A stretch of 8,304 nt of DNA from positions 1 to 8,304 of the forward strand of contig JAJRTI010000697.1 in assembly GCA_024278415.1 (NCBI GenBank), given 5' to 3'. Position 1 is the stretch's first letter, and each line of letters begins with the position of its first letter. Origin of the DNA: Planctomycetota bacterium (GTDB lineage: Bacteria > Planctomycetota > Brocadiia > JAJRTI01). The position numbers were made by a program, and so were the translations under genes. Below the pieces are notes generated by a model, which worked only from the letters and a program-made list of their open reading frames with translations, did not search any database and was not told where the DNA came from. Positions 1 to 5,592 of this stretch are shown here, in pieces.

Positions 1-137
1 GCAAGCCTTGGGTAAGCAAACAGGCAACGGAGTGAGAGCCTCGTAGAGGCGACAGTATGCCCGTTCGCACGGTACTGTCGCCCCTTGCGGGGCTCTGTGA
101 ACGCCGCGATCAGCGTTCCCAAGGCTTACGCCTTGGG
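1..137. repeat. compound inverted-repeat region, noncoding
   Basis: No gene is visible here, but the stretch is densely palindromic. An outer pair, AAGCCTTGGG at 3-12 and CCCAAGGCTT at 118-127, encloses AGAGCC/GGCTCT (35-40/91-96) and a perfect 10-bp pair GGCGACAGTA/TACTGTCGCC (48-57/73-82, 15-nt loop). Smaller stems are GCCTC/GAGGC (38-42/46-50), GCCCC/GGGGC (80-84/89-93) and GAACGC/GCGTTC (99-104/113-118). CCCAAGGC (118-125) can also pair with GCCTTGGG at 130-137. Nested and competing pairs of this kind suit a REP/BIME-like intergenic repeat or a structured RNA. Copy number in the genome cannot be judged from one window. Confidence 0.6.
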
Positions 138-189
138 CCCCCGGGCGGCCGTTGACCCCCGCCGCCTGGCTATTGACTGCCGCGCCTAC

Positions 190-241
190 GGCGCTGAAAA
201 CCGTTAAGTCAGCGCCATTGGGGACAAGCCCCGTGCTGGCG
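190..241. other. two mutually exclusive stem-loops downstream of the receiver gene
   Basis: GGCGCTG at 190-196 pairs with CAGCGCC at 210-216 (7 bp, 13-nt loop). CGCCA at 213-217 can instead pair with TGGCG at 237-241 around an inner GGGG/CCCC stem (220-223/229-232). Both folds use bases 213-216. The region lies about 45-100 nt past the stop codon of the minus-strand receiver gene, so it could act in 3'-end formation. There is no T-run typical of an intrinsic terminator. Confidence 0.4.
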
Positions 242-286
242 TGGCAAACTTGACACAACTGTCACGCTTTCGCGTCTTGGAGACGA

Positions 287-901
287 CTAGTCCCGGCGCT
301 CATCCATGATCTCGACGACCATCTGGCAGAGCGCGGCCGGGTAGAGCGGCTTGCGCATGGTGCCCTCGAAGCCCGCGGCCGTGGCCTTGGCCTCTGCGTC
401 GTCGTTCACGCGCGGGGTGAGCATGACGATGGCCGGCGCGTCGGCCGGGGCGCCGCGGGAGCCCCGGATCGCTTCCGCCACCTGGAACCCGTCCCCCTCG
501 GGCAGCACCGTGTCGACCACGACCACGTCCGGCTTGTAGCGTCCGACCATTTGTAGGCCATCGGGCGCGGTGCGGGCCCATTCGAGCCGGTAGTTTTCCT
601 TCCGGAGCATGTCCATGACCGTGAGCGCGAGGTCGGGGTCGTTGACGATGAGGACCACGCAGGGCATGGTAGCGCCGCCGGCCTGGGGCGGCGCCGGTGC
701 GGGCGGCTTCGGCTCCCGCCTCTCCTCCACCTCTTCATCTTCTTCGATCATCTCGACAGCGGCTTCCTCCTCGTCGGGCACGTCGTTGAGAGCCTTGCAC
801 TTGGGGCATCTGGCTTTCTTACCGGCGGCGCTGTCCGGCACGATCAGCGTCTTGCCACAGACACATTTCAACTGGATGGGCATCGTGGAATTGACCTGCA
901 T
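287..901 (-). CDS. zinc-ribbon / receiver-domain protein (output-less response regulator)
   Basis: A 204-residue cytoplasmic protein in three parts. Residues 11-37 form a short zinc-ribbon with ligands C13, C15, C32 and C35 (CxC then CPKC). Residues 42-78 are a linker, first strongly acidic, then rich in proline. Residues 80-200 are a CheY-like receiver: phosphoacceptor D130 in VVVVDTVLP, acidic pocket residue D88 (its usual neighbour is N87), conserved T162 and K184. No DNA-binding or enzymatic output domain follows, so it probably signals by protein contact, with the ribbon as a possible docking part. The gene follows the STAS gene by 107 bp with no evident promoter, so co-transcription is likely. 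The start is uncertain: the first ATG (899-901) lacks a clear Shine-Dalgarno, and the ATG at 881-883 (residue 7) directly precedes the ribbon and is equally possible. An internal ATG at residue 79 would give a bare receiver. Confidence 0.88.
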   Translation of the reverse strand: MQVNSTMPIQLKCVCGKTLIVPDSAAGKKARCPKCKALNDVPDEEEAAVEMIEEDEEVEERREPKPPAPAPPQAGGATMPCVVLIVNDPDLALTVMDMLRKENYRLEWARTAPDGLQMVGRYKPDVVVVDTVLPEGDGFQVAEAIRGSRGAPADAPAIVMLTPRVNDDAEAKATAAGFEGTMRKPLYPAALCQMVVEIMDERRD

Positions 902-1008
902 GAATAGCTGACGGCGGCAAACTGCCCCCGGTGCAGCGCGATGGGTATGGGTGTTGGGGCGCCCTCGGCTCTCTCCTTGCCCTGGGTCTCCCCGATGGGG
1001 CTGCGGCC

Positions 1009-1377
1009 CTACGGCGCGCCTGTCTCGAACGCCTTGACCGCCTCATCCATGGCGTCGTACACGCTGAGCACGTGCGAGAACCCAAGCAAATCGAAAAGCC
1101 TCCGCGTCTTGCGGCTCAAGCCGGAGATCCGCACGTCGCCGTTGTGCTCTCTTGCGCGCGTATGGATGTTGAGCAGCGCGCCCAAGCCGGCGCTGCTAAT
1201 GTAGTCGAGTTGGTCGAAGTCGATGACGATGCTGTAGCAGCCTCCGTCCACGATCTCGTTGAGCTTTTCTTCGAACTCGGGGTACGTGTGTCCGTCGAGG
1301 TGCCCGGACACCTTCAAGACGCAAACGTTGCTGTCACCTGCTTGTTGCATGGATTCATGGATGGTCAGGTCGCTCAT
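1009..1377 (-). CDS. single-domain STAS protein (anti-sigma factor antagonist type)
   Basis: A 122-residue protein that is essentially one STAS domain, close in length to SpoIIAA and RsbV. The signature DYISSAGLGALL lies at residues 58-69. By alignment with SpoIIAA from memory (its phosphoserine 58), S62 is the expected phosphorylation site. Residues 13-28 supply the first strands (VCVLKVSGHLDG), and GLSRKTRRLFDLLGF at 86-100 is the usual C-terminal helix-strand region. In this family the unphosphorylated protein binds a partner kinase, classically freeing a sigma factor. No RsbW/SpoIIAB-like gene is nearby, so the partner may be the adjacent histidine kinase or may lie elsewhere. The start at 1375-1377 is chosen because AGAGAGG stands 5 nt before it. 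Extending the frame upstream to 1548 would run through the promoter and its tandem repeat and adds only low-complexity sequence. Confidence 0.9.
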   Translation of the reverse strand: MSDLTIHESMQQAGDSNVCVLKVSGHLDGHTYPEFEEKLNEIVDGGCYSIVIDFDQLDYISSAGLGALLNIHTRAREHNGDVRISGLSRKTRRLFDLLGFSHVLSVYDAMDEAVKAFETGAP

Positions 1378-1382
1378 GTCGT

Positions 1383-1389
1383 CCTCTCT
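1383..1389 (-). promoter_or_regulatory. Shine-Dalgarno site of the STAS gene
   Basis: AGAGAGG on the minus strand, 5 nt before the ATG at 1377. It decides the start against the upstream ATG at 1548. Confidence 0.75.
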
Positions 1390-1429
1390 GTTGAGCCTTG
1401 GCTCACTCCGTGGGCTCGCGCCCGTGTCG

Positions 1430-1449
1430 CCGAGCCCGCCAGGGCTCGG
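1430..1449 (-). other. hairpin in the STAS gene leader
   Basis: Perfect 8-bp stem CCGAGCCC/GGGCTCGG (1430-1437/1442-1449) with a 4-nt loop. It lies in the predicted 5' leader, about 20-40 nt after the inferred transcription start. It could stabilise the mRNA or modulate translation; no function is shown by the sequence. Confidence 0.5.
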
Positions 1450-1473
1450 GCTCGCCGGCCCGAATGCTGGCGC

Positions 1474-1502
1474 ATTGTACGTGTTTCGCGTGCGCATGCC
1501 AA
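1474..1502 (-). promoter_or_regulatory. sigma-70 type promoter of the STAS gene
   Basis: On the minus strand: -35 TTGGCA (1497-1502), 17-nt spacer, -10 TACAAT (1474-1479). Each box matches 5 of 6 consensus bases. The start of transcription is expected near 1467, giving a leader of about 90 nt. The -35 box is part of a 14-bp tandem repeat. Confidence 0.7.
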
Positions 1503-1529
1503 GACACGCATGCCAAGACACGCATGCCA
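1493..1529. repeat. 14-bp tandem direct repeat at the STAS promoter
   Basis: The unit CGCATGCCAAGACA occurs at 1493-1506 and 1507-1520 exactly, then partly (CGCATGCCA) at 1521-1529. Each unit contains the palindrome GCATGC, at 1494, 1508 and 1522. On the minus strand the first unit supplies the -35 hexamer, and the others extend upstream from it, where an activator would bind. Confidence 0.8.
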
Positions 1530-1598
1530 CACGCGCGGCCGAAGCCATGCGCCGTTGTAGCGGACGTCGGGCGACTTGGCGACAGGCTCACGGATCGC

Positions 1599-1618
1599 CC
1601 GCATTCTGGCGAATGCGG
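1599..1618 (-). terminator. stem-loop abutting the kinase stop codon (possible terminator or repeat)
   Basis: Perfect 8-bp stem CCGCATTC/GAATGCGG (1599-1606/1611-1618) with loop TGGC. It starts directly after the kinase stop codon (1619-1621). A second pair, GGGCGA/TCGCCC (1569-1574/1595-1600), overlaps it. No T-run follows on the minus strand, so it may be an RNA-end stabiliser or a REP-like repeat into which the kinase frame runs, rather than an intrinsic terminator. Confidence 0.4.
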
Positions 1619-3256
1619 CTACCGCGTCCGAGCGGCGTGCGGCGAGGCCTGCCCGGCCTGCCGGATGGGCAGGGCAATGGTGAAGGTTGTGCCTTCGCCT
1701 GGCGTGGACTCGACGGCCAGGTCGCCGCCGTGTTCCTGGGCGATTTTTTTGGACACGGCCAAGCCAATGCCCGTGCCCTTGCTGCCCTTGCTGCTGTAGA
1801 AGGGCTCGAATATGCGTTCCAGATCGCCCGCGGGTATGCCGGGGCCTTCGTCGGCCACGGCGATGCGCACGAGCCCTTCGGACGCGTCGCAGCGCGCGCA
1901 AATCGACAACGTGCCGCCATGCGCCATGGCCTCGACGCCGTTGACCACGAGGTTCATCAAGCCGTGCTCGATCTGGCCAGAGTCGACCATGATCTCATCC
2001 GGCAGATCCTCGATGTCGAGCACGATGACCACGCCGAACTGGTCCGCGCGCTCCATGCACTGCTCGGCCACGAACTCGATGACCTCAGTCAGGTCGGTTG
2101 GTTCGAGGACGGGCTCGCGATCCTTGCTGTAGTTCAGCAGGTTCATCACGAGTTGGGACACGGCTTGGTTGCTGCGCCGGATCACGCTCCAGGTGCGCTC
2201 CGTGCGCGTCCAGTCTCGGGCCTGGACGGCCAGGTCCATCATGTGGCGGCTGCCGGCCAGGTTGCTCGTGATGTTGGTGATGTAATGGGCGATGGTCGCG
2301 ACGGTTTCGCCGACCGCGGCCATGCGCTGGTTTTGCACGTTGCGCCGGCACATCTGCATGCGGTCGATGGCCAGCGCGGCTTCGTTGGCGAGCGTGGCGA
2401 GCAAGCTCAAGTCCAGCCGGTCAAACGCCTCCGGCAGGTCCGACGTCACCGTGAGCAGGCCGGCCATGGCGCCGTCGACCGTAATGGGCACGTTGAGGTG
2501 CGACTCGATGGCCAGGGCCGGCTCGTCGCGGCTAATCACAGTGGCGTGCGGAATCAAGCTCACGTCGCTAAACGTGATGCCTTCGTCCTCGAACGCCTCG
2601 ACCGTTTCCCGCACCAACTCGACGAGCCGATCTCGCGACTCGGGCGACAGATACGGCGGCGCGGCAAACGTGAGGGTGTTGCGGTAGTTTTCCGACACGT
2701 ATACCGCGTACATGTCGGCCTTGAGCAGTGCGGTCATGCCGGCCACGATCTTGGTTTCGAGTTCACCCCGCTCCAGCCCGAGGCTCAGCGAATGGGTCAT
2801 CTCCTCGAGGGCATGGAGGCGACGCTCCTGTTCGCGTGTGCCGGCCTGTGCGCTCGTGGGCTTGGGCGGCGTGCGCGGGTACGAGATCGCGTCGGTCACG
2901 TCCTCCAACGCTCCCACCACGCCCGCCACCCGGTCGTCTTCGTCGAAGATCGGCGCGGCCGAGCAGGAGAGTTGGAGCGTGCGGCCGTCGACCGTGTGGT
3001 GAAACTTGGCCTTGTGGCACTGGCCATCGCTCAGCGTGGCCTGGGCCGGGCAGTCGATCAGCCCGTGATCCTCGCCGAAGAGCGCGGCACAGCCCACGGC
3101 ATCCACCGGCAGGCATGGCCGGTCGAGCAGCCGAAGAAACGCTTCGTTGGCCTCCAGCACCCGCAGATCCGCATCCAGCACAAACAGCCCTATCCCGCAC
3201 GCGCGGAACGCGTCCATCTGGCGGACGGCTGAGGTGGATGCGAGGCCGGGGGACAT
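1619..3256 (-). CDS. soluble PAS-GAF sensor histidine kinase
   Basis: A 545-residue protein without membrane segments, so it should sense a cytoplasmic signal. Residues 14-125 look like a PAS domain (GIGLFVLDADLRVLEANEAF at 21-40; C69 and C80 flank its middle). Residues 145-300 look like a GAF domain, preceded by a short helical linker. Residues 310-375 are the dimerisation region with H-box TIAHYITNI, phospho-accepting H324. The usual Glu after that His is Tyr, a variant I recall in a group of kinases whose H-box reads HxxKN. The ATPase domain has N-box HGLMNLVVNGVEAM (431-444), G1 DEGPGIP (469-475), F-box FEPFYSS, G2 GTGIGLAVSKKI and G3 GEGTTF. The start at 3254-3256 has GGAGG 7 nt upstream; the frame opens earlier, at 3319, but without such a site. 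The likely partner is the receiver protein two genes downstream. Confidence 0.92.
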   Translation of the reverse strand: MSPGLASTSAVRQMDAFRACGIGLFVLDADLRVLEANEAFLRLLDRPCLPVDAVGCAALFGEDHGLIDCPAQATLSDGQCHKAKFHHTVDGRTLQLSCSAAPIFDEDDRVAGVVGALEDVTDAISYPRTPPKPTSAQAGTREQERRLHALEEMTHSLSLGLERGELETKIVAGMTALLKADMYAVYVSENYRNTLTFAAPPYLSPESRDRLVELVRETVEAFEDEGITFSDVSLIPHATVISRDEPALAIESHLNVPITVDGAMAGLLTVTSDLPEAFDRLDLSLLATLANEAALAIDRMQMCRRNVQNQRMAAVGETVATIAHYITNITSNLAGSRHMMDLAVQARDWTRTERTWSVIRRSNQAVSQLVMNLLNYSKDREPVLEPTDLTEVIEFVAEQCMERADQFGVVIVLDIEDLPDEIMVDSGQIEHGLMNLVVNGVEAMAHGGTLSICARCDASEGLVRIAVADEGPGIPAGDLERIFEPFYSSKGSKGTGIGLAVSKKIAQEHGGDLAVESTPGEGTTFTIALPIRQAGQASPHAARTR

Positions 3257-3263
3257 ATCGACG

Positions 3264-3268
3264 CCTCC
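3264..3268 (-). promoter_or_regulatory. Shine-Dalgarno site of the kinase gene
   Basis: GGAGG on the minus strand, 7 nt before the ATG at 3256. It selects this start over the in-frame ATG at 3319, which would lie within the leader at or just downstream of the predicted transcription start. Confidence 0.8.
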
Positions 3269-3283
3269 GAAGCGAACGCCTCT

Positions 3284-3313
3284 GCGATACGCGCACGAAT
3301 CGGCGCGTATCGC
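3284..3313 (-). other. perfect 11-bp hairpin in the kinase leader
   Basis: GCGATACGCGC (3284-3294) and GCGCGTATCGC (3303-3313) pair perfectly around an 8-nt loop. The stem begins about 11 nt after the predicted transcription start and ends 15 nt before the Shine-Dalgarno. It may work as RNA (stabilising 5' hairpin or translation control) or as DNA (dyad operator just downstream of the promoter). Confidence 0.7.
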
Positions 3314-3330
3314 CCGCACGGACGTTGGCT

Positions 3331-3359
3331 GTTATAACCCATCGGCCCGCGGGCGTCAA
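3331..3359 (-). promoter_or_regulatory. sigma-70 type promoter of the kinase gene
   Basis: On the minus strand: -35 TTGACG (3354-3359), 17-nt spacer, -10 TATAAC (3331-3336), each box 5 of 6 to consensus. It sits in the 127-bp gap after the transketolase gene, with a predicted leader of about 68 nt. The signalling genes therefore need not depend on the transketolase promoter. Confidence 0.78.
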
Positions 3360-3383
3360 GGCTTGCCGGCCACGATCACAGCG

Positions 3384-5234
3384 CTAGCCCACGACCTCCT
3401 TGACCTTCGCCACGATGCACCTGGCGCTGATGCCGTGCAGGTCCATGAGGTCTGGGCCTTTGCCCGATCGCGGCACACCAGTCACGGCCATTTTGTGCAC
3501 GGCTACGCCCTCCGTGGCCATGGCGGACAGGACGGCCTCTCCGAGGCCGCCTTCCGGGTAGTGGTCTTCGACGGTGATGATGCGCCTGTTCGTGGCCTTG
3601 GCCGCGTCGAGCAGCACATCCTTGCCGATGGGCTTGAGGGAGTAGCAGTCGACCACGCGCACGTGGATGCCGGCCTTGACCAACTCGTCCGCGGCCGCGA
3701 GCGCCTCGTGCACGCACACGCCCATCGCGGCGAGGGTCACTTGGTCGCTATCGTTCTGGCGCACGACCTTGGCGCCGCCGATCTCGAACGTTTCGTCGGC
3801 GCCGTACAGGTTGGGAGTCTTGGGCCGCGCGGTGCGCATGAACGCGACGCCGTCATAGTCGGCCATCATCTTCACGAGCCGCTCCGCGGACATGCCGTCC
3901 GACGGGCAGAGCACGAGCGCATGGGGCACTGCGCGCATCATGGCAATGTCCTCCAAGGCCATCTGCGACGGGCCGTCCTCGCCAATAGACACGCCTGAAT
4001 GCGAGCCCACGATCTTGATGTTCGACCGCGACACGCCGGCCATGCGGATTTGGTCGTATGCACGCGTGAGGAATGCGCCGAAGCTCGACACGAATGGGAT
4101 CTTGCCGCGCGTGGCGAAGCCCATGCCCATGCCGAGCATGTTCTGCTCGGCAATGAAGCACTCGATGTAGCGCTCCGGGATCTCCTCCATGAAGGTGATG
4201 GCGAAGGTCGAATTCTTCACCTCCGCGTCGAGCACGACGACGCGGCTGTCGGCCCGGCCCAGCTTCGCCAGGCCGATGCCGTACGCCTCGCGGGACGCGA
4301 TGACCGTGTCCGCGTCGTACGCGGGGCCTTCGAGTTCGCCTCGCTGGCACGCGCACTCGGGCCGCGGCGGCGGGGCCGGGATCTCGGGGTTCGGGCAGCC
4401 GTCGCACACGGGGATTTCCGCCAGAGCGAGTGCGGCGTCTTCCTCGCTGAAGGGCTTGCCGTGGAACCCATTCTTGTCCTCCACCTTGGCGAAGCCCTTG
4501 CCCTTGATCGTCTTGGCCACGAGCACGCTCGGCTTGTCCGTGCAGGCCGCGGCCTCGTCGAACGCCTTGAGCAGCGCGGCCACGTCGTGGCCGTCGACTT
4601 CGATGGCGTTCCACCCGAAGCTCGCGAAGCGCGCGGCGTGCGCCGCGGTGTCGTGCTTGAGCATCGTCTCTTGGCTCTGGCCAAGGCCGTTCACGTCGAC
4701 GATTGCGATAAGGTTATTGAGCTTGTAGTACGCGGCCACGGCCGCGGCCTCCCAGACCGCGCCCTCGGCCACTTCGCCGTCTCCCATGAGCACGTACACC
4801 TTGGCGTCGCTCTTGGCGATCTTGAGCGCGTCGTACGCCATGCCGGAGCCGATGGAGAGGCCCTGCCCGAGCGAGCCGGTGCCCACGTAGGCCCAGGGCA
4901 CGCGCGGGGTGGGGTGGCCCTCGAAATCGCTATCGATCTCGCGCAGGCTCATCACGTCGTCCACGGTGCACGCGCCCGCTTCAGCGAGCGCGCCCCAGAG
5001 GATGGGCGCCGCGTGGCCTTTGGACATGAGGAAGCGGTCGTTGTTGAGGTTCTTGGGGTCTTGCGGGTCGTAGCGCATGACCTTGAAGAACAGGCAGGCC
5101 ATGATCTCGGCCGCGCTCATGCACGTGGTCGGATGGCCCGATGCGGCCTTCGTCGTAGACTTGATCGAGTGCACGCGCAGCTTGTTTGCGGTGTTCTGTA
5201 GCGCGGGGACGAGTTCGCAGTCGCATACGGCCAT
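3384..5234 (-). CDS. tkt: transketolase, short (animal-like) type
   Basis: A 616-residue thiamine-diphosphate enzyme of the nonoxidative pentose phosphate pathway, moving two-carbon ketol units between sugar phosphates in the cytosol. Visible hallmarks: SGHP (H34), SKGHAAP (H74), GTGSLGQGL, the diphosphate/Mg site GDGE (151-154) through N182, FHGKP (H258), catalytic Glu in IECFIAEQNM (E363), SHSGVSIGEDGPSQM (411-425), FMRTARP (R467, R470) and EDHYPEGG (556-563). Length and these blocks match the human enzyme (623 residues, from memory) better than the ~660-residue E. coli type. PP, Pyr and C-terminal domains are on one chain, not split as in some bacteria and archaea. The linker between the first two domains has an unusual cysteine set (C277, C280, C294, C296). 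GGAGG stands 7 nt before the start. Upstream is a divergent membrane protein, downstream the kinase gene. Confidence 0.96.
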   Translation of the reverse strand: MAVCDCELVPALQNTANKLRVHSIKSTTKAASGHPTTCMSAAEIMACLFFKVMRYDPQDPKNLNNDRFLMSKGHAAPILWGALAEAGACTVDDVMSLREIDSDFEGHPTPRVPWAYVGTGSLGQGLSIGSGMAYDALKIAKSDAKVYVLMGDGEVAEGAVWEAAAVAAYYKLNNLIAIVDVNGLGQSQETMLKHDTAAHAARFASFGWNAIEVDGHDVAALLKAFDEAAACTDKPSVLVAKTIKGKGFAKVEDKNGFHGKPFSEEDAALALAEIPVCDGCPNPEIPAPPPRPECACQRGELEGPAYDADTVIASREAYGIGLAKLGRADSRVVVLDAEVKNSTFAITFMEEIPERYIECFIAEQNMLGMGMGFATRGKIPFVSSFGAFLTRAYDQIRMAGVSRSNIKIVGSHSGVSIGEDGPSQMALEDIAMMRAVPHALVLCPSDGMSAERLVKMMADYDGVAFMRTARPKTPNLYGADETFEIGGAKVVRQNDSDQVTLAAMGVCVHEALAAADELVKAGIHVRVVDCYSLKPIGKDVLLDAAKATNRRIITVEDHYPEGGLGEAVLSAMATEGVAVHKMAVTGVPRSGKGPDLMDLHGISARCIVAKVKEVVG

Positions 5235-5241
5235 GGGGATT

Positions 5242-5246
5242 CCTCC
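5242..5246 (-). promoter_or_regulatory. Shine-Dalgarno site of the transketolase gene
   Basis: GGAGG on the minus strand, 7 nt before the ATG at 5234, the same spacing as in the kinase gene. Confidence 0.8.
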
Positions 5247-5306
5247 ATGCTTAGGATGGGAAAGGCGTTGGGTCGCGCCCTCGAAATGTCGAAGGGGGAA
5301 CGCCGT

Positions 5307-5334
5307 ATTATACTAGCCGGCAGAGCCAATTCAA
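5307..5334 (-). promoter_or_regulatory. sigma-70 type promoter of the transketolase gene
   Basis: On the minus strand: -35 TTGAAT (5329-5334), 16-nt spacer, perfect -10 TATAAT (5307-5312). Transcription is expected to start near 5300, with a leader of about 65 nt. Confidence 0.72.
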
Positions 5335-5346
5335 GGCGACCGCGCT

Positions 5347-5362
5347 GGCCGGCGGAGCGGCC
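5347..5362. promoter_or_regulatory. palindrome between divergent promoters (possible operator)
   Basis: GGCCG (5347-5351) and CGGCC (5358-5362) with a 6-bp spacer lie between the -35 boxes of the two divergent promoters. The position would let one protein act on both. The sequence is simple GC-rich dyad, so chance is not excluded. Confidence 0.35.
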
Positions 5363-5365
5363 GGC

Positions 5366-5394
5366 TTGACTCGCCTTCGCGCGGCCACTACACT
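5366..5394 (+). promoter_or_regulatory. probable promoter of the membrane-protein gene
   Basis: -35 TTGACT (5366-5371, 5 of 6), 17-nt spacer, -10 TACACT (5389-5394, 4 of 6). Start of transcription near 5401 implies a long leader of about 190 nt before the TTG start at 5593. Confidence 0.5.
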
Positions 5395-5396
5395 GG

Positions 5397-5592
5397 CTCG
5401 GTCTTCGCCCTGACCGAGTGCGACGTACTCCTCCGCTGGGCGTCTGCGACGCATCCGGACTTCCTCTTGACTTCAAGTAACTCATGGCGGACGGCCACGG
5501 CCGCTGCTGTGGCGAACGTGCGCTGGACGAGGCCGTCCAGTGCGAGTGATTTACACTTGAAGGGCGGCGAAGCTGCCTGAAAAGCTGAAGCG
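5397..5592 (+). other. long structured leader of the membrane-protein gene, no gene seen
   Basis: The stretch holds stem-loops CTCGGTC/GACCGAG (5397-5403/5412-5418), GCGTC/GACGC (5440-5444/5448-5452) and a stem of about 10 bp with two G-T pairs (5519-5528/5535-5544). A tiny frame, 5484-5549 (21 codons, three Cys), has no Shine-Dalgarno. I recognise no known riboswitch. Confidence 0.4.

Noticed and set aside
1378..1548. N-terminal extension of the STAS protein
   Set aside because: The extension is low-complexity, passes through the promoter and tandem repeat, and a good Shine-Dalgarno precedes the internal ATG at 1377.
1259..3232. 657-codon plus-strand frame opposite the kinase gene
   Set aside because: It covers the kinase and part of the STAS gene in antisense, with biased composition. 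The minus-strand kinase has all catalytic motifs, a promoter and a Shine-Dalgarno.
3999..5201. 400-codon plus-strand frame opposite transketolase
   Set aside because: A shadow of the high-GC third codon position; the transketolase motifs lie on the minus strand.
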